Origin: Bacteroidales bacterium | GTDB taxonomy: Bacteria; Bacteroidota; Bacteroidia; Bacteroidales; UBA932 | Reading direction: 5' to 3' | Assembly: GCA_017482565.1 (NCBI GenBank) | Contig: JAFUMO010000045.1 | Span: 62,001 to 126,000, forward strand | DNA: 64,000 nucleotides | Part shown: positions 18,623 through 28,072 of the stretch, one piece after another | Layout of the letters: each line of letters starts with the position of its first letter | Position numbering within the stretch: position 1 is the stretch's first letter | Made by a program: the position numbers and the translations under genes | The notes under the pieces: generated by a model | Told to the model about the DNA's origin: nothing | The model's input: the letters and a program-made list of their open reading frames with translations, nothing else | Databases searched by the model: none

Positions 18623-19951
18623 TCAGTTGTTCATCTTCTGGAGATCCTCAATTGAAATCTCCTTCTCATCAAGGGTTACAACGCTCTTCACGTAAGCGAT
18701 AACCTTGTCCTGCTCGGTCTTCTCAACAATCCTTCTGCCCTCCTTCTCGTTTGCAAGGATAGACTCTGCGTACTGGTTAAGCTGCTCCTCCGGTACATCG
18801 TTGAGACCGTACATTGCAAACTGGTATTTTGCCATCTGTTTTGCAACGGCAAGAACCTCCTCGCGGGTAATCTCCATCTTCTGCTCGCGCATGATGTACT
18901 GGCTGATCATCTGCCAACGGAAATCTTTGCAGAACAATGCAAAATCCTTCTCAATGTCCTCCATGGTAAACTTACCCTCATTGATGGTGAACAGCCACTT
19001 CTTCATGAACTCCTCAGGAAGCTCAATGTTGGTCTTGTTCAAAAGGTACTCCCTTGCATCAAGCACAAAGCGGAAATCAGCCTCCTGCCTGTACTCCATT
19101 GCAACCCTCTCAGCAACCTTTGCATCAAATCCTGCCTCGTCTGTAACAACGCCCTCACCGAACATCCTGTCATAGATCTCCTGAGTCTGCTCTGCAGGAA
19201 CAAAAGTCTTCACTTCCTTGATGGTAACCTTCCACATAGGCTCAACATTTGCGAGCTCATCCTTCTTCACCTTCAGAAGGGCTGCCCTGTCGGTCTCATT
19301 TGAGAAAGTCTTGTGTACATCAACCTCAAAGCTGTCATCAGCCTTCTTCCCTATGAATTTCTTCTTGTTGGTCTTGTTCTCAATCTGCCTCAATGTGATG
19401 TATGTACCCTCAATCTTTGTCTCACCCTGCTCAAGGTCTGCAATGATGAAGTCCTCCTCACCGGCTACTGCCTCAATATTCTCAAGTTTGCCGAACTGTT
19501 TCAGCATGTTTGACTTATAGTTGTTCTTTGCCTCCTCAGATACAGCTACATTGTAAGAGACAATCTTGTCGTTCTTGTCCAATGTGAACTCAACTTTTGG
19601 AGAAAGTGCAATGTCAAATACAAACTCGTAGTTCTCATCGTTCTCCCAGTCAATCTGTTTCTGCTTCTCCTCGTTTGGAAGCGGCTCGCCAAGGATATTG
19701 AGCTTGTTCTCTGCAATGTGGTTGTTGATACCCTCTGAAATCAGCTGGTTCACACCCTCAACCAATGCCTGCACACCGTGCATCTTCTCAATCAATGACA
19801 TAGGGGCCATACCTTTACGGAAGCCTCTGATTTCTGCATTTTTCCTGTACTCTTTGAGAGCCTTTTTCTTCTTCTCCTGAGCGTCAGCTTTGTCAATTTT
19901 AACAACCAGCTCGTATGAGAGGTCATTAACCTTTACTTGTTCAACTTTCAT
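18623..19951 (-). CDS. tig: Trigger factor
   Basis: Ribosome-associated chaperone of 442 residues. The ribosome-binding loop is intact (IRGFRKGMAPMSLIEK). The middle domain has strands corresponding to the FKBP-like PPIase fold but lacks the usual active-site pattern, which suggests reduced or absent prolyl isomerase activity, as in other Bacteroidota trigger factors. The C-terminal helical arms follow (VAKQMAKYQFAMYGLND). A minus-strand TACCTTTG at 20018-20011 is a likely -7 box, giving a leader of about 50 nt. In many bacteria tig, clpP and clpX are adjacent; here another gene and a repeat element separate them. Confidence 0.95.
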   Translation of the reverse strand: MKVEQVKVNDLSYELVVKIDKADAQEKKKKALKEYRKNAEIRGFRKGMAPMSLIEKMHGVQALVEGVNQLISEGINNHIAENKLNILGEPLPNEEKQKQIDWENDENYEFVFDIALSPKVEFTLDKNDKIVSYNVAVSEEAKNNYKSNMLKQFGKLENIEAVAGEEDFIIADLEQGETKIEGTYITLRQIENKTNKKKFIGKKADDSFEVDVHKTFSNETDRAALLKVKKDELANVEPMWKVTIKEVKTFVPAEQTQEIYDRMFGEGVVTDEAGFDAKVAERVAMEYRQEADFRFVLDAREYLLNKTNIELPEEFMKKWLFTINEGKFTMEDIEKDFALFCKDFRWQMISQYIMREQKMEITREEVLAVAKQMAKYQFAMYGLNDVPEEQLNQYAESILANEKEGRRIVEKTEQDKVIAYVKSVVTLDEKEISIEDLQKMNN

Positions 19952-20089
19952 GTTTGTATTTTTTATTTATTTATTACTCAACCAATTGGGTACACCCCAA
20001 AAATAGGGCGCAAAGGTATGAAAATTTTGGTGAATTAGCAAGATACCGGAAAAAACCCTTATCTTTACCGCGCATTTAAAGATAGAGAC

Positions 20090-21988
20090 ATGAAAAAGAC
20101 TATTGTAGATTTGTTTGAACAGTCAGTAAGGCTCTACCCGGGCAACACTTTTCTGCTGGAAAAGACAGGCAAGGAGTTTGAGCCTACCACCTACACACAG
20201 GTAAAGGAGCAGGTATATAACCTTGGAGCCGGACTGCAGGCACTTGGCGTGAAGAAAGGTGATACAATGGCCCTCCTTTCTGAAGGAAGGAACATGTGGG
20301 TTATAGGAGAGCTTTCAATGTTCTATGCAGGAGCCATCAACGTGCCCCTTTCAATAAAGCTTGAGGAGAGCAACGACCTGATGTTCCGTCTGGAGCATGC
20401 CATGGTAAAATATATAATGGTATCAAAGCAGCAGCTGGGCAAGGTAAGGCTCATCATTGACAAGCTCCCACTCATTGAGAAGGTGATAGTATTTGACAAG
20501 ATTGACTCATACCAGGAGAAGGAGTGCTACGTTGGGGATGTGGTTGAGATGGGAAAAGAGTTCCTGAGAAGCCACACCATGGAGGAGTTCCTGTCTGTAG
20601 GGCAGTCTGTCCAGAACAACGATTACGCTACAATTACGTATACATCAGGCACAACCGCAGACCCCAAGGGTGTGATCCTCACCCACAGGAACTATACCGC
20701 AAACGTTGAGCAGTCACTTACCCTTGTGGATATAGACCAGACCTGGAGGACACTGATCATCCTCCCTCTTGACCACTGCTTTGCTCATGTTGTGGGATTC
20801 TACATTATGATGTCACAAGGTGCAACCGCAGCAACCGTACAGGTTGGAAGGACCCCACTTGAAACCCTCAAGAACATTCCTCAGAACATAAAGGAGGTAA
20901 AGCCTCATTTCATATTGAGCGTACCTGCACTTGCCAAGACATTCAAGAAGAACATAGAGAACGGAATCAAGGCCAAAGGGCCCAAGGTTGTGAAGATGTT
21001 TGAGCAGGCTGTTGCAGTTTCACAGCTCTACCACGGCAATGGAAACGCAGAGCCAAAAGGCTGGAGGATTATCCTCAAGCCGCTTGTAGCACTTTATGAC
21101 AAGATACTCTTCTCAAAGGTAAGGGAGAACTTTGGCGGGGAGCTCAAGTTCTTCATTGGTGGCGGCGCCCTTCTTGACAAGGACCTACAGAAATTCTACT
21201 GTGCAATCGGTATCCCCATGTTCCAGGGCTACGGCTTGAGCGAGGCTACCCCTGTACTCTCTTCAAACGGCCCGCGCAGGCACCGTTTTGGTTCAAGCGG
21301 AATCCTTGTAAAACCTATTGAGCTCAAGATCTGCGATTCAGACGGCAACGCGCTTCCTGCTGGCGAGAAAGGCGAGATTGTAGTAAAGGGCGAGAACGTG
21401 ATGGCCGGCTACTGGAGGAATCCTGAGGCCACAGCACAGACCGTAAAGGATGGCTGGCTCTACACCGGAGACCTCGGATATATGGGCAAGGACGGACTGC
21501 TGTACGTACTGGGCCGGTTCAAGAGCCTCCTCATTGCAAGTGACGGCGAGAAATACAGCCCTGAGGGAATAGAAGAGGCTCTGGTTGAGCACTCACCATT
21601 CATTGACCAGGTAATCCTCTACAACAACCAGAACCCATATACCTCGGCCCTTATAGTTCCAAACAAGGAGAAGCTTGCGGCACACCTCAAGGGAATGGGG
21701 CTCACATTGGATACTCCCGACGGAAAGAAAGCTGCCATTGAGGCACTCAGAAGCCAGATTGCAGTATTTGAGAAAGGAGGCGAGCTTGAGACAATGTTCC
21801 CTCACAGATGGCTGCCAAGCACATTTGCAGTGCTTCCTGAACCGTTCACTGAGCAGAACGGCATGGTAAACAGCACAATGAAGATTGTAAGGGGCAAGGT
21901 AGAAAAGGCATATGCCAACAGAATTGGGCACATGTACACCACAGAAGGGAAAAATATCTTCAATGAAATGAACATCAACAGCCTTTGA
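20090..21988 (+). CDS. Long-chain acyl-CoA synthetase (AMP-binding)
   Basis: ANL-superfamily ligase that activates fatty acids with ATP and CoA. The 632-residue product has the P-loop YTSGTTADPKGVILTHRNY, the motif GYGLSEATPVLS, the hinge and adenylate-binding region GWLYTGDLGYMGKDGLLYVLGRFKSLLIASDGEKYSPE, and a C-terminal lid domain. The size and motifs match bacterial FadD/LACS proteins; the chain-length preference cannot be read from the sequence. A near-consensus TATCTTTA lies at 20060-20067, just upstream. It is divergent from tig. Confidence 0.9.
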   Translation: MKKTIVDLFEQSVRLYPGNTFLLEKTGKEFEPTTYTQVKEQVYNLGAGLQALGVKKGDTMALLSEGRNMWVIGELSMFYAGAINVPLSIKLEESNDLMFRLEHAMVKYIMVSKQQLGKVRLIIDKLPLIEKVIVFDKIDSYQEKECYVGDVVEMGKEFLRSHTMEEFLSVGQSVQNNDYATITYTSGTTADPKGVILTHRNYTANVEQSLTLVDIDQTWRTLIILPLDHCFAHVVGFYIMMSQGATAATVQVGRTPLETLKNIPQNIKEVKPHFILSVPALAKTFKKNIENGIKAKGPKVVKMFEQAVAVSQLYHGNGNAEPKGWRIILKPLVALYDKILFSKVRENFGGELKFFIGGGALLDKDLQKFYCAIGIPMFQGYGLSEATPVLSSNGPRRHRFGSSGILVKPIELKICDSDGNALPAGEKGEIVVKGENVMAGYWRNPEATAQTVKDGWLYTGDLGYMGKDGLLYVLGRFKSLLIASDGEKYSPEGIEEALVEHSPFIDQVILYNNQNPYTSALIVPNKEKLAAHLKGMGLTLDTPDGKKAAIEALRSQIAVFEKGGELETMFPHRWLPSTFAVLPEPFTEQNGMVNSTMKIVRGKVEKAYANRIGHMYTTEGKNIFNEMNINSL

Positions 21989-22054
21989 TTGTTATAGTCC
22001 AAAGAGACGGATTGAAGGAAATTACAGAAAAATTCAAATTTATTTATAATAATT

Positions 22055-22085
22055 ATTGTTTAATAGAATATATTTACTATATTTG
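22055..22085 (+). promoter_or_regulatory. Ferritin promoter
   Basis: ATTG (22055-22058), 19-bp spacer, TATATTTG (22078-22085). The predicted start is near 22092, about 33 nt before the ferritin ATG. Confidence 0.65.
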
Positions 22086-22124
22086 CACCAGAAAAAGACA
22101 ATAACCTATAAAAAAATAAATAAT

Positions 22125-22646
22125 ATGCTTAGCGAGAAATTATGTAAGGCATTCAATGCCCAGATCAATGCAGAGTTGTGGTCTGCATACCTATACCTTT
22201 CAATGTCAATGGATGCAGCGGCAAGAGGCCAGAAAGGAATTGCAAACTGGTTCAAGGTACAGTTCCAGGAGGAGCAGGCTCACGCAGAGATTATGATGAA
22301 CCATGTACTTTCAAGAGGCAATAAGGTTGAGCTTGCCCCTATTGCAGAGGTAAACACAAGTTGGGAAAATGCCCTTGAGGCTTTTAAGGACACCCTGGCT
22401 CACGAGAAGAAGGTTACCGCACTCATCAACAATCTTTATGAGATTGCACTTGAGGAGAAGGACTATCCAGCACAGAATATGCTCAAATGGTTCATTGACG
22501 AGCAGGTTGAGGAAGAGGAGAGCGCACAGGAGATCATTGACCAGCTGGATGCAGTAGAGGGGAACAAATACGGCCTGCTCATGATAGACAAGGACCTTGC
22601 AACAAGGACATACACTGTTCCGTCACCACTCAACAAAGGTGAGTAA
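22125..22646 (+). CDS. Ferritin
   Basis: Iron-storage protein of 173 residues forming a 24-subunit shell. Ferroxidase ligands are visible in the helices: the first Glu in QINAELWSAYLYLS, Glu and His in FQEEQAHAEIMM, and the later Glu and Gln positions in the helix around DEQVEEEESAQEI. This is a non-heme bacterial ferritin of the FtnA type. The ATG at 22125 (MLSEKLCKAFNAQINAELW) gives the family's normal N-terminus, and its placement after the promoter supports it over an upstream in-frame ATG. Confidence 0.95.
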   Translation: MLSEKLCKAFNAQINAELWSAYLYLSMSMDAAARGQKGIANWFKVQFQEEQAHAEIMMNHVLSRGNKVELAPIAEVNTSWENALEAFKDTLAHEKKVTALINNLYEIALEEKDYPAQNMLKWFIDEQVEEEESAQEIIDQLDAVEGNKYGLLMIDKDLATRTYTVPSPLNKGE

Positions 22647-22670
22647 CGGCAAGTGGACATATAAGAAGAA

Positions 22671-22704
22671 GGGAAGCACATCACAATCCGGCTTCCCTTT
22701 TTTT
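22671..22704 (+). terminator. Terminator after ferritin
   Basis: GGGAAGC (22671-22677) pairs with GCTTCCC (22691-22697) and seven T follow. It also separates ferritin from the convergent receptor gene. Confidence 0.85.
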
Positions 22705-22720
22705 ATACATTACACGTTCA

Positions 22721-24610
22721 CTACAGCGCCACATTCACACCAAACATGACAGTGGTACCAGGCATAGGGTATCCTGCCATAATCTCATACTCCTGTCCAA
22801 GGATATTCTCACATCTGGCCCATACGGAAAACTTCTCCAGCACATTATATGACACCTTTGCATCCCAAAGCAGGAAATTCTCCGTATCACCAGCAGATGA
22901 AGATTTATACAGATCCGCCACATATTGCACACCCGACGAAACGTTCCATTTTCTGCTCCAATATGTCCCTCCAAGATAAAGCTTGTGTTCAGGAGCACCT
23001 GCAACCGGATTTTTCATGTCAAGCCAGCTGTAATTTGCATCAATCCTGAAAGGGGAGGCAAATGAATACGCAAACTCCACCTCAATGCCGGTATTCTCTA
23101 TTTCACCGGTATTGAGATTCTGCATCTTTCCGTCCACTGAAGTTGTAACAATCATGTTGTCACCCTTGAGATGGAAGATATTCAACCCATATGAGAGCCT
23201 TCCATGCAGCACCTTCTGGGAAAAGGCAGCTTCATAATTCCACATCCGCTCTGCCTCCAGCAGGGGATTTGCCGCCCCCCACATGAACATCTCCCTTATG
23301 AGGGGATACCTGAATCCCTTATTGGCGCTGAGCTTGAGTTCAATCCCCCCTGGCAGATGTATTGCCGCACCAAACTGTGGAATAACTTCACATCCTGCCT
23401 GGGAATGGTTGTCCACGCGCAACCCCGCATTAACCGTAAGCCATCGGGAAAATCCCTGACGGACATCTACATATCCCGCAACCTCATTCTCATCCTTATC
23501 CACTATGGAGACCTCTGCCCCCTCCTTTTCCCCCGCCACAAACCTATTCCAGGCCTCTCCTCCAAAGCCGAACCAGTCTGCTCCAACAGTAATGCGGTTC
23601 CCCTTGAAGAGCTGTGCACTCTGGTACCACGAAATTCCCATCATCCTGTCCCTGGAATTGAACCTGTACAGAAGAGGCTCTTCTACGGCAGATGCATTAT
23701 ATCCGTCATTTATCCTGTGTCTTCCCCAATTATAGAACAGGCTCAATGTACCTGAAGTATTCTCATACCTGTTTTCAAGGGCAAAGGAGGCCATTCCTCT
23801 TGTAATACGCTGGTCAGCATCCTCAAGAGGGGCATCCAGTGACCCCGGTTGGGAAGCATTAAAATGGGTTACATTAACATCCGCCCACATATTCCAGTTT
23901 TCACCCAACTCATAACCAAGCTTCACATATCCTCCGTACTGCTCAAACTCCATATTCTTCCGGTGCCCGTCAGTACGGTTATAGGAGGCGCCTACAACAC
24001 TTGTGAACCTTCCCTTATGGAGCCGGTTTGAGAATTCTGTCTGCAAGGTGTTGTGGGAACCATACCCCACATTGAACGAAGTACTCACCCCGTCCTCCTT
24101 CATCTTGCGGGTAACGATGTTAATTACGCCGCCCATAGCATTGGAGCCGTAAAGTACAGACGCAGGGCCACGCAGTACCTCTACCCTCTCTGCCAGCAGG
24201 GACTGATAGGCATCAGCTATGGGATGCCCCATAATGCCCATATACTGCGGATGGCCATCTATGAGCACCATAAGCCTGCCTGAACCTCCGCTTATGCCGC
24301 GCAGGCTCATTCCTCCGGCGGCACCGCCGGAAACCCCGTATCCCATAACACCCCGGGAAGTGACAAAAAATCCTGGAATCTGCCGGCTGAGTACCGGCAT
24401 CAGAGATGGAACATTGTTCTGTTCAATCAAGTTCCTGTCCACAATTGAGACAGTCATTGGCAAATGGCGGATATCGGTTTCATTTCTTGTTCCCGTTACC
24501 ACTATTTCACCCAGACGTTCACCTCTTTCAACAAGTGAAGTATCTTCCTGAGCAATTGCCTGATGCCAATATGGAGCCAAAAAGATGGCTATCAAGGCAA
24601 GTCTTTTCAT
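22721..24610 (-). CDS. TonB-dependent outer-membrane receptor
   Basis: Outer-membrane active transporter of 629 residues. Signal peptide (MKRLALIAIFLAPYWHQAIAQ), a TonB-box-like GEIVVTGTR at about residue 33, the plug domain (SIVDRNLIEQ, LRGISGGSGRLMVLIDGHP, VEVLRGPASVLYGSNAMGGVINIVTRK) and a 22-strand barrel ending in NVAL. It lacks the N-terminal carboxypeptidase-like domain of SusC proteins and resembles BtuB/FepA-type receptors. The ligand is unknown; a metal chelate or vitamin would fit. It lies 26 bp downstream of a lipoprotein gene, probably one operon. Confidence 0.9.
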   Translation of the reverse strand: MKRLALIAIFLAPYWHQAIAQEDTSLVERGERLGEIVVTGTRNETDIRHLPMTVSIVDRNLIEQNNVPSLMPVLSRQIPGFFVTSRGVMGYGVSGGAAGGMSLRGISGGSGRLMVLIDGHPQYMGIMGHPIADAYQSLLAERVEVLRGPASVLYGSNAMGGVINIVTRKMKEDGVSTSFNVGYGSHNTLQTEFSNRLHKGRFTSVVGASYNRTDGHRKNMEFEQYGGYVKLGYELGENWNMWADVNVTHFNASQPGSLDAPLEDADQRITRGMASFALENRYENTSGTLSLFYNWGRHRINDGYNASAVEEPLLYRFNSRDRMMGISWYQSAQLFKGNRITVGADWFGFGGEAWNRFVAGEKEGAEVSIVDKDENEVAGYVDVRQGFSRWLTVNAGLRVDNHSQAGCEVIPQFGAAIHLPGGIELKLSANKGFRYPLIREMFMWGAANPLLEAERMWNYEAAFSQKVLHGRLSYGLNIFHLKGDNMIVTTSVDGKMQNLNTGEIENTGIEVEFAYSFASPFRIDANYSWLDMKNPVAGAPEHKLYLGGTYWSRKWNVSSGVQYVADLYKSSSAGDTENFLLWDAKVSYNVLEKFSVWARCENILGQEYEIMAGYPMPGTTVMFGVNVAL

Positions 24611-24636
24611 ATATATGATCTGTTAATTAATTTCCC

Positions 24637-25095
24637 CTACTCCATTCCGGTAACATCATAGAATGCTATGTCATATCCCGAGTAGTCCCTGCTGATACTT
24701 GCCACCACGCAAGGGGCCATCTTGTATGAGAGTTTGTCGTATGTGTTTATCTTATACTTTACATACAGCACGTAATCCTTTGTGAGCACCTCCGTAATCT
24801 CTATGTTCCTGCGCACATTTGAACTTTCCGCACACACTGCCACCACAAATGAGCTCGTGAAATCAACAGGATCAATGTCTGGCTGTCCGTCTACGGCATA
24901 GATGAAGCTGGAATTGAACTCATTCTCTGTATAAATCACCTTCTTGGCCACCTTATTAGGCGGATTCCTCATGGCACAAGACTCGTGTACATGGAACTCA
25001 ACCGGTGTATACTCCCCTTCTTCCATCTCGCATGAGACAAAGATAAGTGCCAATGAGACCATCATTCCCAAAAGTATATAACGTAATTTTTGCAT
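24637..25095 (-). CDS. Small lipoprotein, possible PrcB-like domain
   Basis: A 152-residue lipoprotein with lipobox LIFVSC at its N-terminus. The body (ENEFNSSF, then DPVDFTSSFVVAVCAESSN and later EITEVLTKDYVLYVKYKIN) resembles the pattern of PrcB_C domains, in which a strand of the form 'vDFs..Vva' precedes 'i.i..v'. This assignment is weak. Four cysteines beyond the lipid-bearing one may form disulfides. The gene precedes the TonB-dependent receptor and could be an accessory surface protein for it. A -7 box TATATTTG lies on the minus strand at 25124-25117. Confidence 0.6.
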   Translation of the reverse strand: MQKLRYILLGMMVSLALIFVSCEMEEGEYTPVEFHVHESCAMRNPPNKVAKKVIYTENEFNSSFIYAVDGQPDIDPVDFTSSFVVAVCAESSNVRRNIEITEVLTKDYVLYVKYKINTYDKLSYKMAPCVVASISRDYSGYDIAFYDVTGME

Positions 25096-25189
25096 ATCAT
25101 TCTGTTTTCTTGCTTACAAATATAAGAATTTTTGAATCATAATGCGCCCTGAGACGCACACCTCGCATAATTTTTGTACCTTTACATTC

Positions 25190-27376
25190 ATGCTTGAGAG
25201 ACTTGACATAACACTTCCAATAACAGACCCCACATGGATATTTTTCCTTGTGATGACCATCATTCTCTTTGCCCCCATGGTTCTGGAGAGGCTACGTATC
25301 CCACATATAATAGGGATGATCCTGGCTGGAGTGGCAATTGGAGAGTACGGGTTCAATATCCTTGAGAGAGACAGCAGCTTTGAGCTTTTCGGCAAGGTGG
25401 GGCTCTACTATATCATGTTCCTTGCAGGTCTGGAGATGGACATGGAGGACTTCAAGAAGAACAAGTCAAAGGGAATCATATTCGGGCTCCTCTCCTTCAC
25501 CATCCGCTTTGGCATAGGCATGTGGAGCTGTATGGAGCTGCTGGGGTTCGGCCTCACAACCTCCATTCTCATGGGCTGCATGTATGCCTCGCACACCCTC
25601 ATCTCCTACCCTATCATAAGCAGATACGGCCTTTCAAGGCTCCGCAGCGTAAACATGACCATTGGAGGTACCATAATAGTTGATACCCTTGCCCTCATAG
25701 GGCTCGCCATAATAGGTGGAATGTACAAAGGGGATACAAGCGGGATGTTCTGGGTAAGCATGGGGATAAAGGTAACCCTCCTCACACTTTTCATAATTTT
25801 TGTCTTCCCTATGATTGCAAGGAAGTTCTTCAGGAACTACTCAGACAACATAATGCAGTTTGTGTTTGTGCTGGCAATGGTTTTCCTTGGAGCAGGCCTG
25901 ATGCAGTTTGTGGGGATGGAGGGAATCCTTGGAGCCTTCCTTACAGGTCTGGTGCTCAACAGGCTCATTCCTCATGTATCACCTCTTATGAACAGGCTTG
26001 AATTTGTAGGGAATGCAATCTTCATCCCATATTTCCTCATTGGAGTGGGTATGATAATAGATGTGAATGCCCTTTTCACAGGAGGCTCCGCCCTTAAGGT
26101 TGCCCTTATAATGACAACAGTTGCCATCTCCAGCAAATGGCTGGGAGCATTTGTAACACAGAAGATTTTTGGGATGAAGAAGAACGAGAGGAGCATGATC
26201 TTCGGACTGAGCAGTGCCTCGGCAGCTGCCACCCTTGCAGCCGTACTGGTGGGGCATGGAATAATTATGGAGAACGGGGAGAGGCTGATAAATGATGATG
26301 TACTCAACGGCACTGTGGTGATGATACTGATTACCTGCATTGTCAGTTCAATGGCAACAGAACGCTCCGCACGCAAGTTTGCCTTTGAGGAGAAGCTGAA
26401 GTTCAATGACAAGAAGGAGGATGAAAGCAATTTGCCTGAGCAGATACTCATCCCTGTAGCCAACCCTGAGACTACCGAGAATCTGGTTAACCTTGCACTT
26501 ATGGTTAAGGAGAGCAAGGCCGGAAATCCTCTGGTGGCCCTGAGCGTGATAACGGACAGCAAGAATATCCGGGAGAGGAAACTGGCTGGAGCAAAGAACC
26601 TTGAAAAGGCGGCCAAGATTGCGGCCTCCGCAGATACTGTTGTAACCCCTGTAACCCGCTATGACCTGAACATTGCTACAGGAATCATACACGCCGCAGA
26701 GGAATACAATGCCACAAACATTGTGATAGGGCTCCACTGGAAGGCCAATATAATTGACTCCTTCTTTGGAAACCTTACAGAGAACCTCATAAAGGGAATC
26801 CACAGGGAGATACTCATTGCAAGATACCTTATTCCGGCCACCAGCGTACGGAAGATGCACATTGCGGTACCGCCAAAGGCAGAGTACGAGGTGGGGTTTG
26901 CCAAATGGGTGGAACATCTAGCCAGGATGGCCTCACAGCTGGCCTGCGGCATGGTATTCTATGCAGAGGAGGCTACGCTGGGGTATCTCAGGGAGGTGGC
27001 ATCCAAGACCCAGGCTGCAGGGTTGGCCTCATATGTTGCAATGGAGCAGTGGAATGATTTTGAGAAGATAAAGGAGAACATGTACGATTCCCACCTGGCA
27101 GTTGTGATTTGTGCCCGCAGGGGTGCAATCTCCTATGACACCTCATTTGAGAGGCTCCCTTCCCAGCTTGCCAAGAACTTCTCAGGGAACAGCCTCGTTG
27201 CACTCTACCCTGAACAATATGCCCACGAGGGAGGTTTTGTATCATTCTCAGATCCTCAGGGGCACAATGAGGCACAGCACTACAACAAGGCCCATGAATG
27301 GGTAAGGGACCTCTTCAAGGTGGAGGATGAGCTTCCCGACAAATCATCAGACAAGTCTGACAAGGAAACGGAATAG
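25190..27376 (+). CDS. CPA2-family cation:proton antiporter with C-terminal stress domain
   Basis: Inner-membrane Na+/H+ or K+/H+ antiporter. The product (728 residues from the ATG at 25190) has an N-terminal Na_H_Exchanger region of about 12 transmembrane segments (with LRIPHIIGMILAGVAIGEYG and GLEMDMEDF, which contain conserved acidic residues) up to roughly residue 400. A cytosolic C-terminal region of two USP-like domains follows (EQILIPVANPETTENLVNLALMV, NATNIVIGLHWK), a common fusion in Bacteroidota. The ion specificity is unknown. A NYN-domain gene follows after 15 bp. Confidence 0.88.
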   Translation: MLERLDITLPITDPTWIFFLVMTIILFAPMVLERLRIPHIIGMILAGVAIGEYGFNILERDSSFELFGKVGLYYIMFLAGLEMDMEDFKKNKSKGIIFGLLSFTIRFGIGMWSCMELLGFGLTTSILMGCMYASHTLISYPIISRYGLSRLRSVNMTIGGTIIVDTLALIGLAIIGGMYKGDTSGMFWVSMGIKVTLLTLFIIFVFPMIARKFFRNYSDNIMQFVFVLAMVFLGAGLMQFVGMEGILGAFLTGLVLNRLIPHVSPLMNRLEFVGNAIFIPYFLIGVGMIIDVNALFTGGSALKVALIMTTVAISSKWLGAFVTQKIFGMKKNERSMIFGLSSASAAATLAAVLVGHGIIMENGERLINDDVLNGTVVMILITCIVSSMATERSARKFAFEEKLKFNDKKEDESNLPEQILIPVANPETTENLVNLALMVKESKAGNPLVALSVITDSKNIRERKLAGAKNLEKAAKIAASADTVVTPVTRYDLNIATGIIHAAEEYNATNIVIGLHWKANIIDSFFGNLTENLIKGIHREILIARYLIPATSVRKMHIAVPPKAEYEVGFAKWVEHLARMASQLACGMVFYAEEATLGYLREVASKTQAAGLASYVAMEQWNDFEKIKENMYDSHLAVVICARRGAISYDTSFERLPSQLAKNFSGNSLVALYPEQYAHEGGFVSFSDPQGHNEAQHYNKAHEWVRDLFKVEDELPDKSSDKSDKETE

Positions 27377-27391
27377 TAACCTTTAATATAC

Positions 27392-28015
27392 ATGAGCATG
27401 AAACCCGACCAGCTTTCAATAGGAATATTCATAGACGGCGGATATTACGCCAAAATAAACGAAGGGCTGCAGAAACAGCTCTCCATGAAACTGGACATCA
27501 AGAGCCTTTTCCAGTTTATACGGGACAAGATTGCATCAAAGTATGATGCCAAGCTTGAAGACATACACATCACGGAAGCCCACTACTTCAGGGGGAGGTT
27601 CAGGGCAGGTGATGCAAACGAAAAACATCTGCTATACTCAGAGAGGGCTTTTGAGGATACCCTCATTGAGAACGATGTGGTATTCCACTACAAGCACCTG
27701 AGAGAGCTTGAAAAAAGGGAAGGGATTACCGTAATTGAAAAGGGTATTGATGTATGGTTTGCCCTTGAAACTTACGAACTGGCAGCAATCCGCAAGTTTG
27801 ACTTTGTAATCCTTGTTACCGGGGATGCAGACCACGAGATGCTTGCCCGCAAGCTCAATGCCCTAAAGACAAAAGTCATCCTCCTGAACTGGAATCTGGG
27901 TTCCCAGACTTCCACCTCCCGCCTGCTGAAGGAAGAGGTTGGCTGGCATATAGATTTGGGGAATGAATGCTCGGCAGACAAGGGGCTGCTGGAAAAAATA
28001 TGCAGGACCGCTTAG
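27392..28015 (+). CDS. NYN domain protein (LabA/DUF88-like putative ribonuclease)
   Basis: A 207-residue protein of the PIN-like NYN family. Conserved acidic positions occur in IGIFIDGGYY near residue 13, in KGIDVWFALE in the middle, and in VILVTGDADHEMLARKL toward the C-terminus, the usual metal-binding triad of these putative nucleases. The substrate is unknown. It is probably co-transcribed with the antiporter, although I see no functional link. An in-frame ATG two codons on is also possible. No strong terminator separates it from the convergent ldcA. Confidence 0.82.
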   Translation: MSMKPDQLSIGIFIDGGYYAKINEGLQKQLSMKLDIKSLFQFIRDKIASKYDAKLEDIHITEAHYFRGRFRAGDANEKHLLYSERAFEDTLIENDVVFHYKHLRELEKREGITVIEKGIDVWFALETYELAAIRKFDFVILVTGDADHEMLARKLNALKTKVILLNWNLGSQTSTSRLLKEEVGWHIDLGNECSADKGLLEKICRTA

Positions 28016-28072
28016 GCCCTGCATTATTTTTTATGCCATACCGGCTGTTTTTGTCGGGAAGGAGATTGCCTT

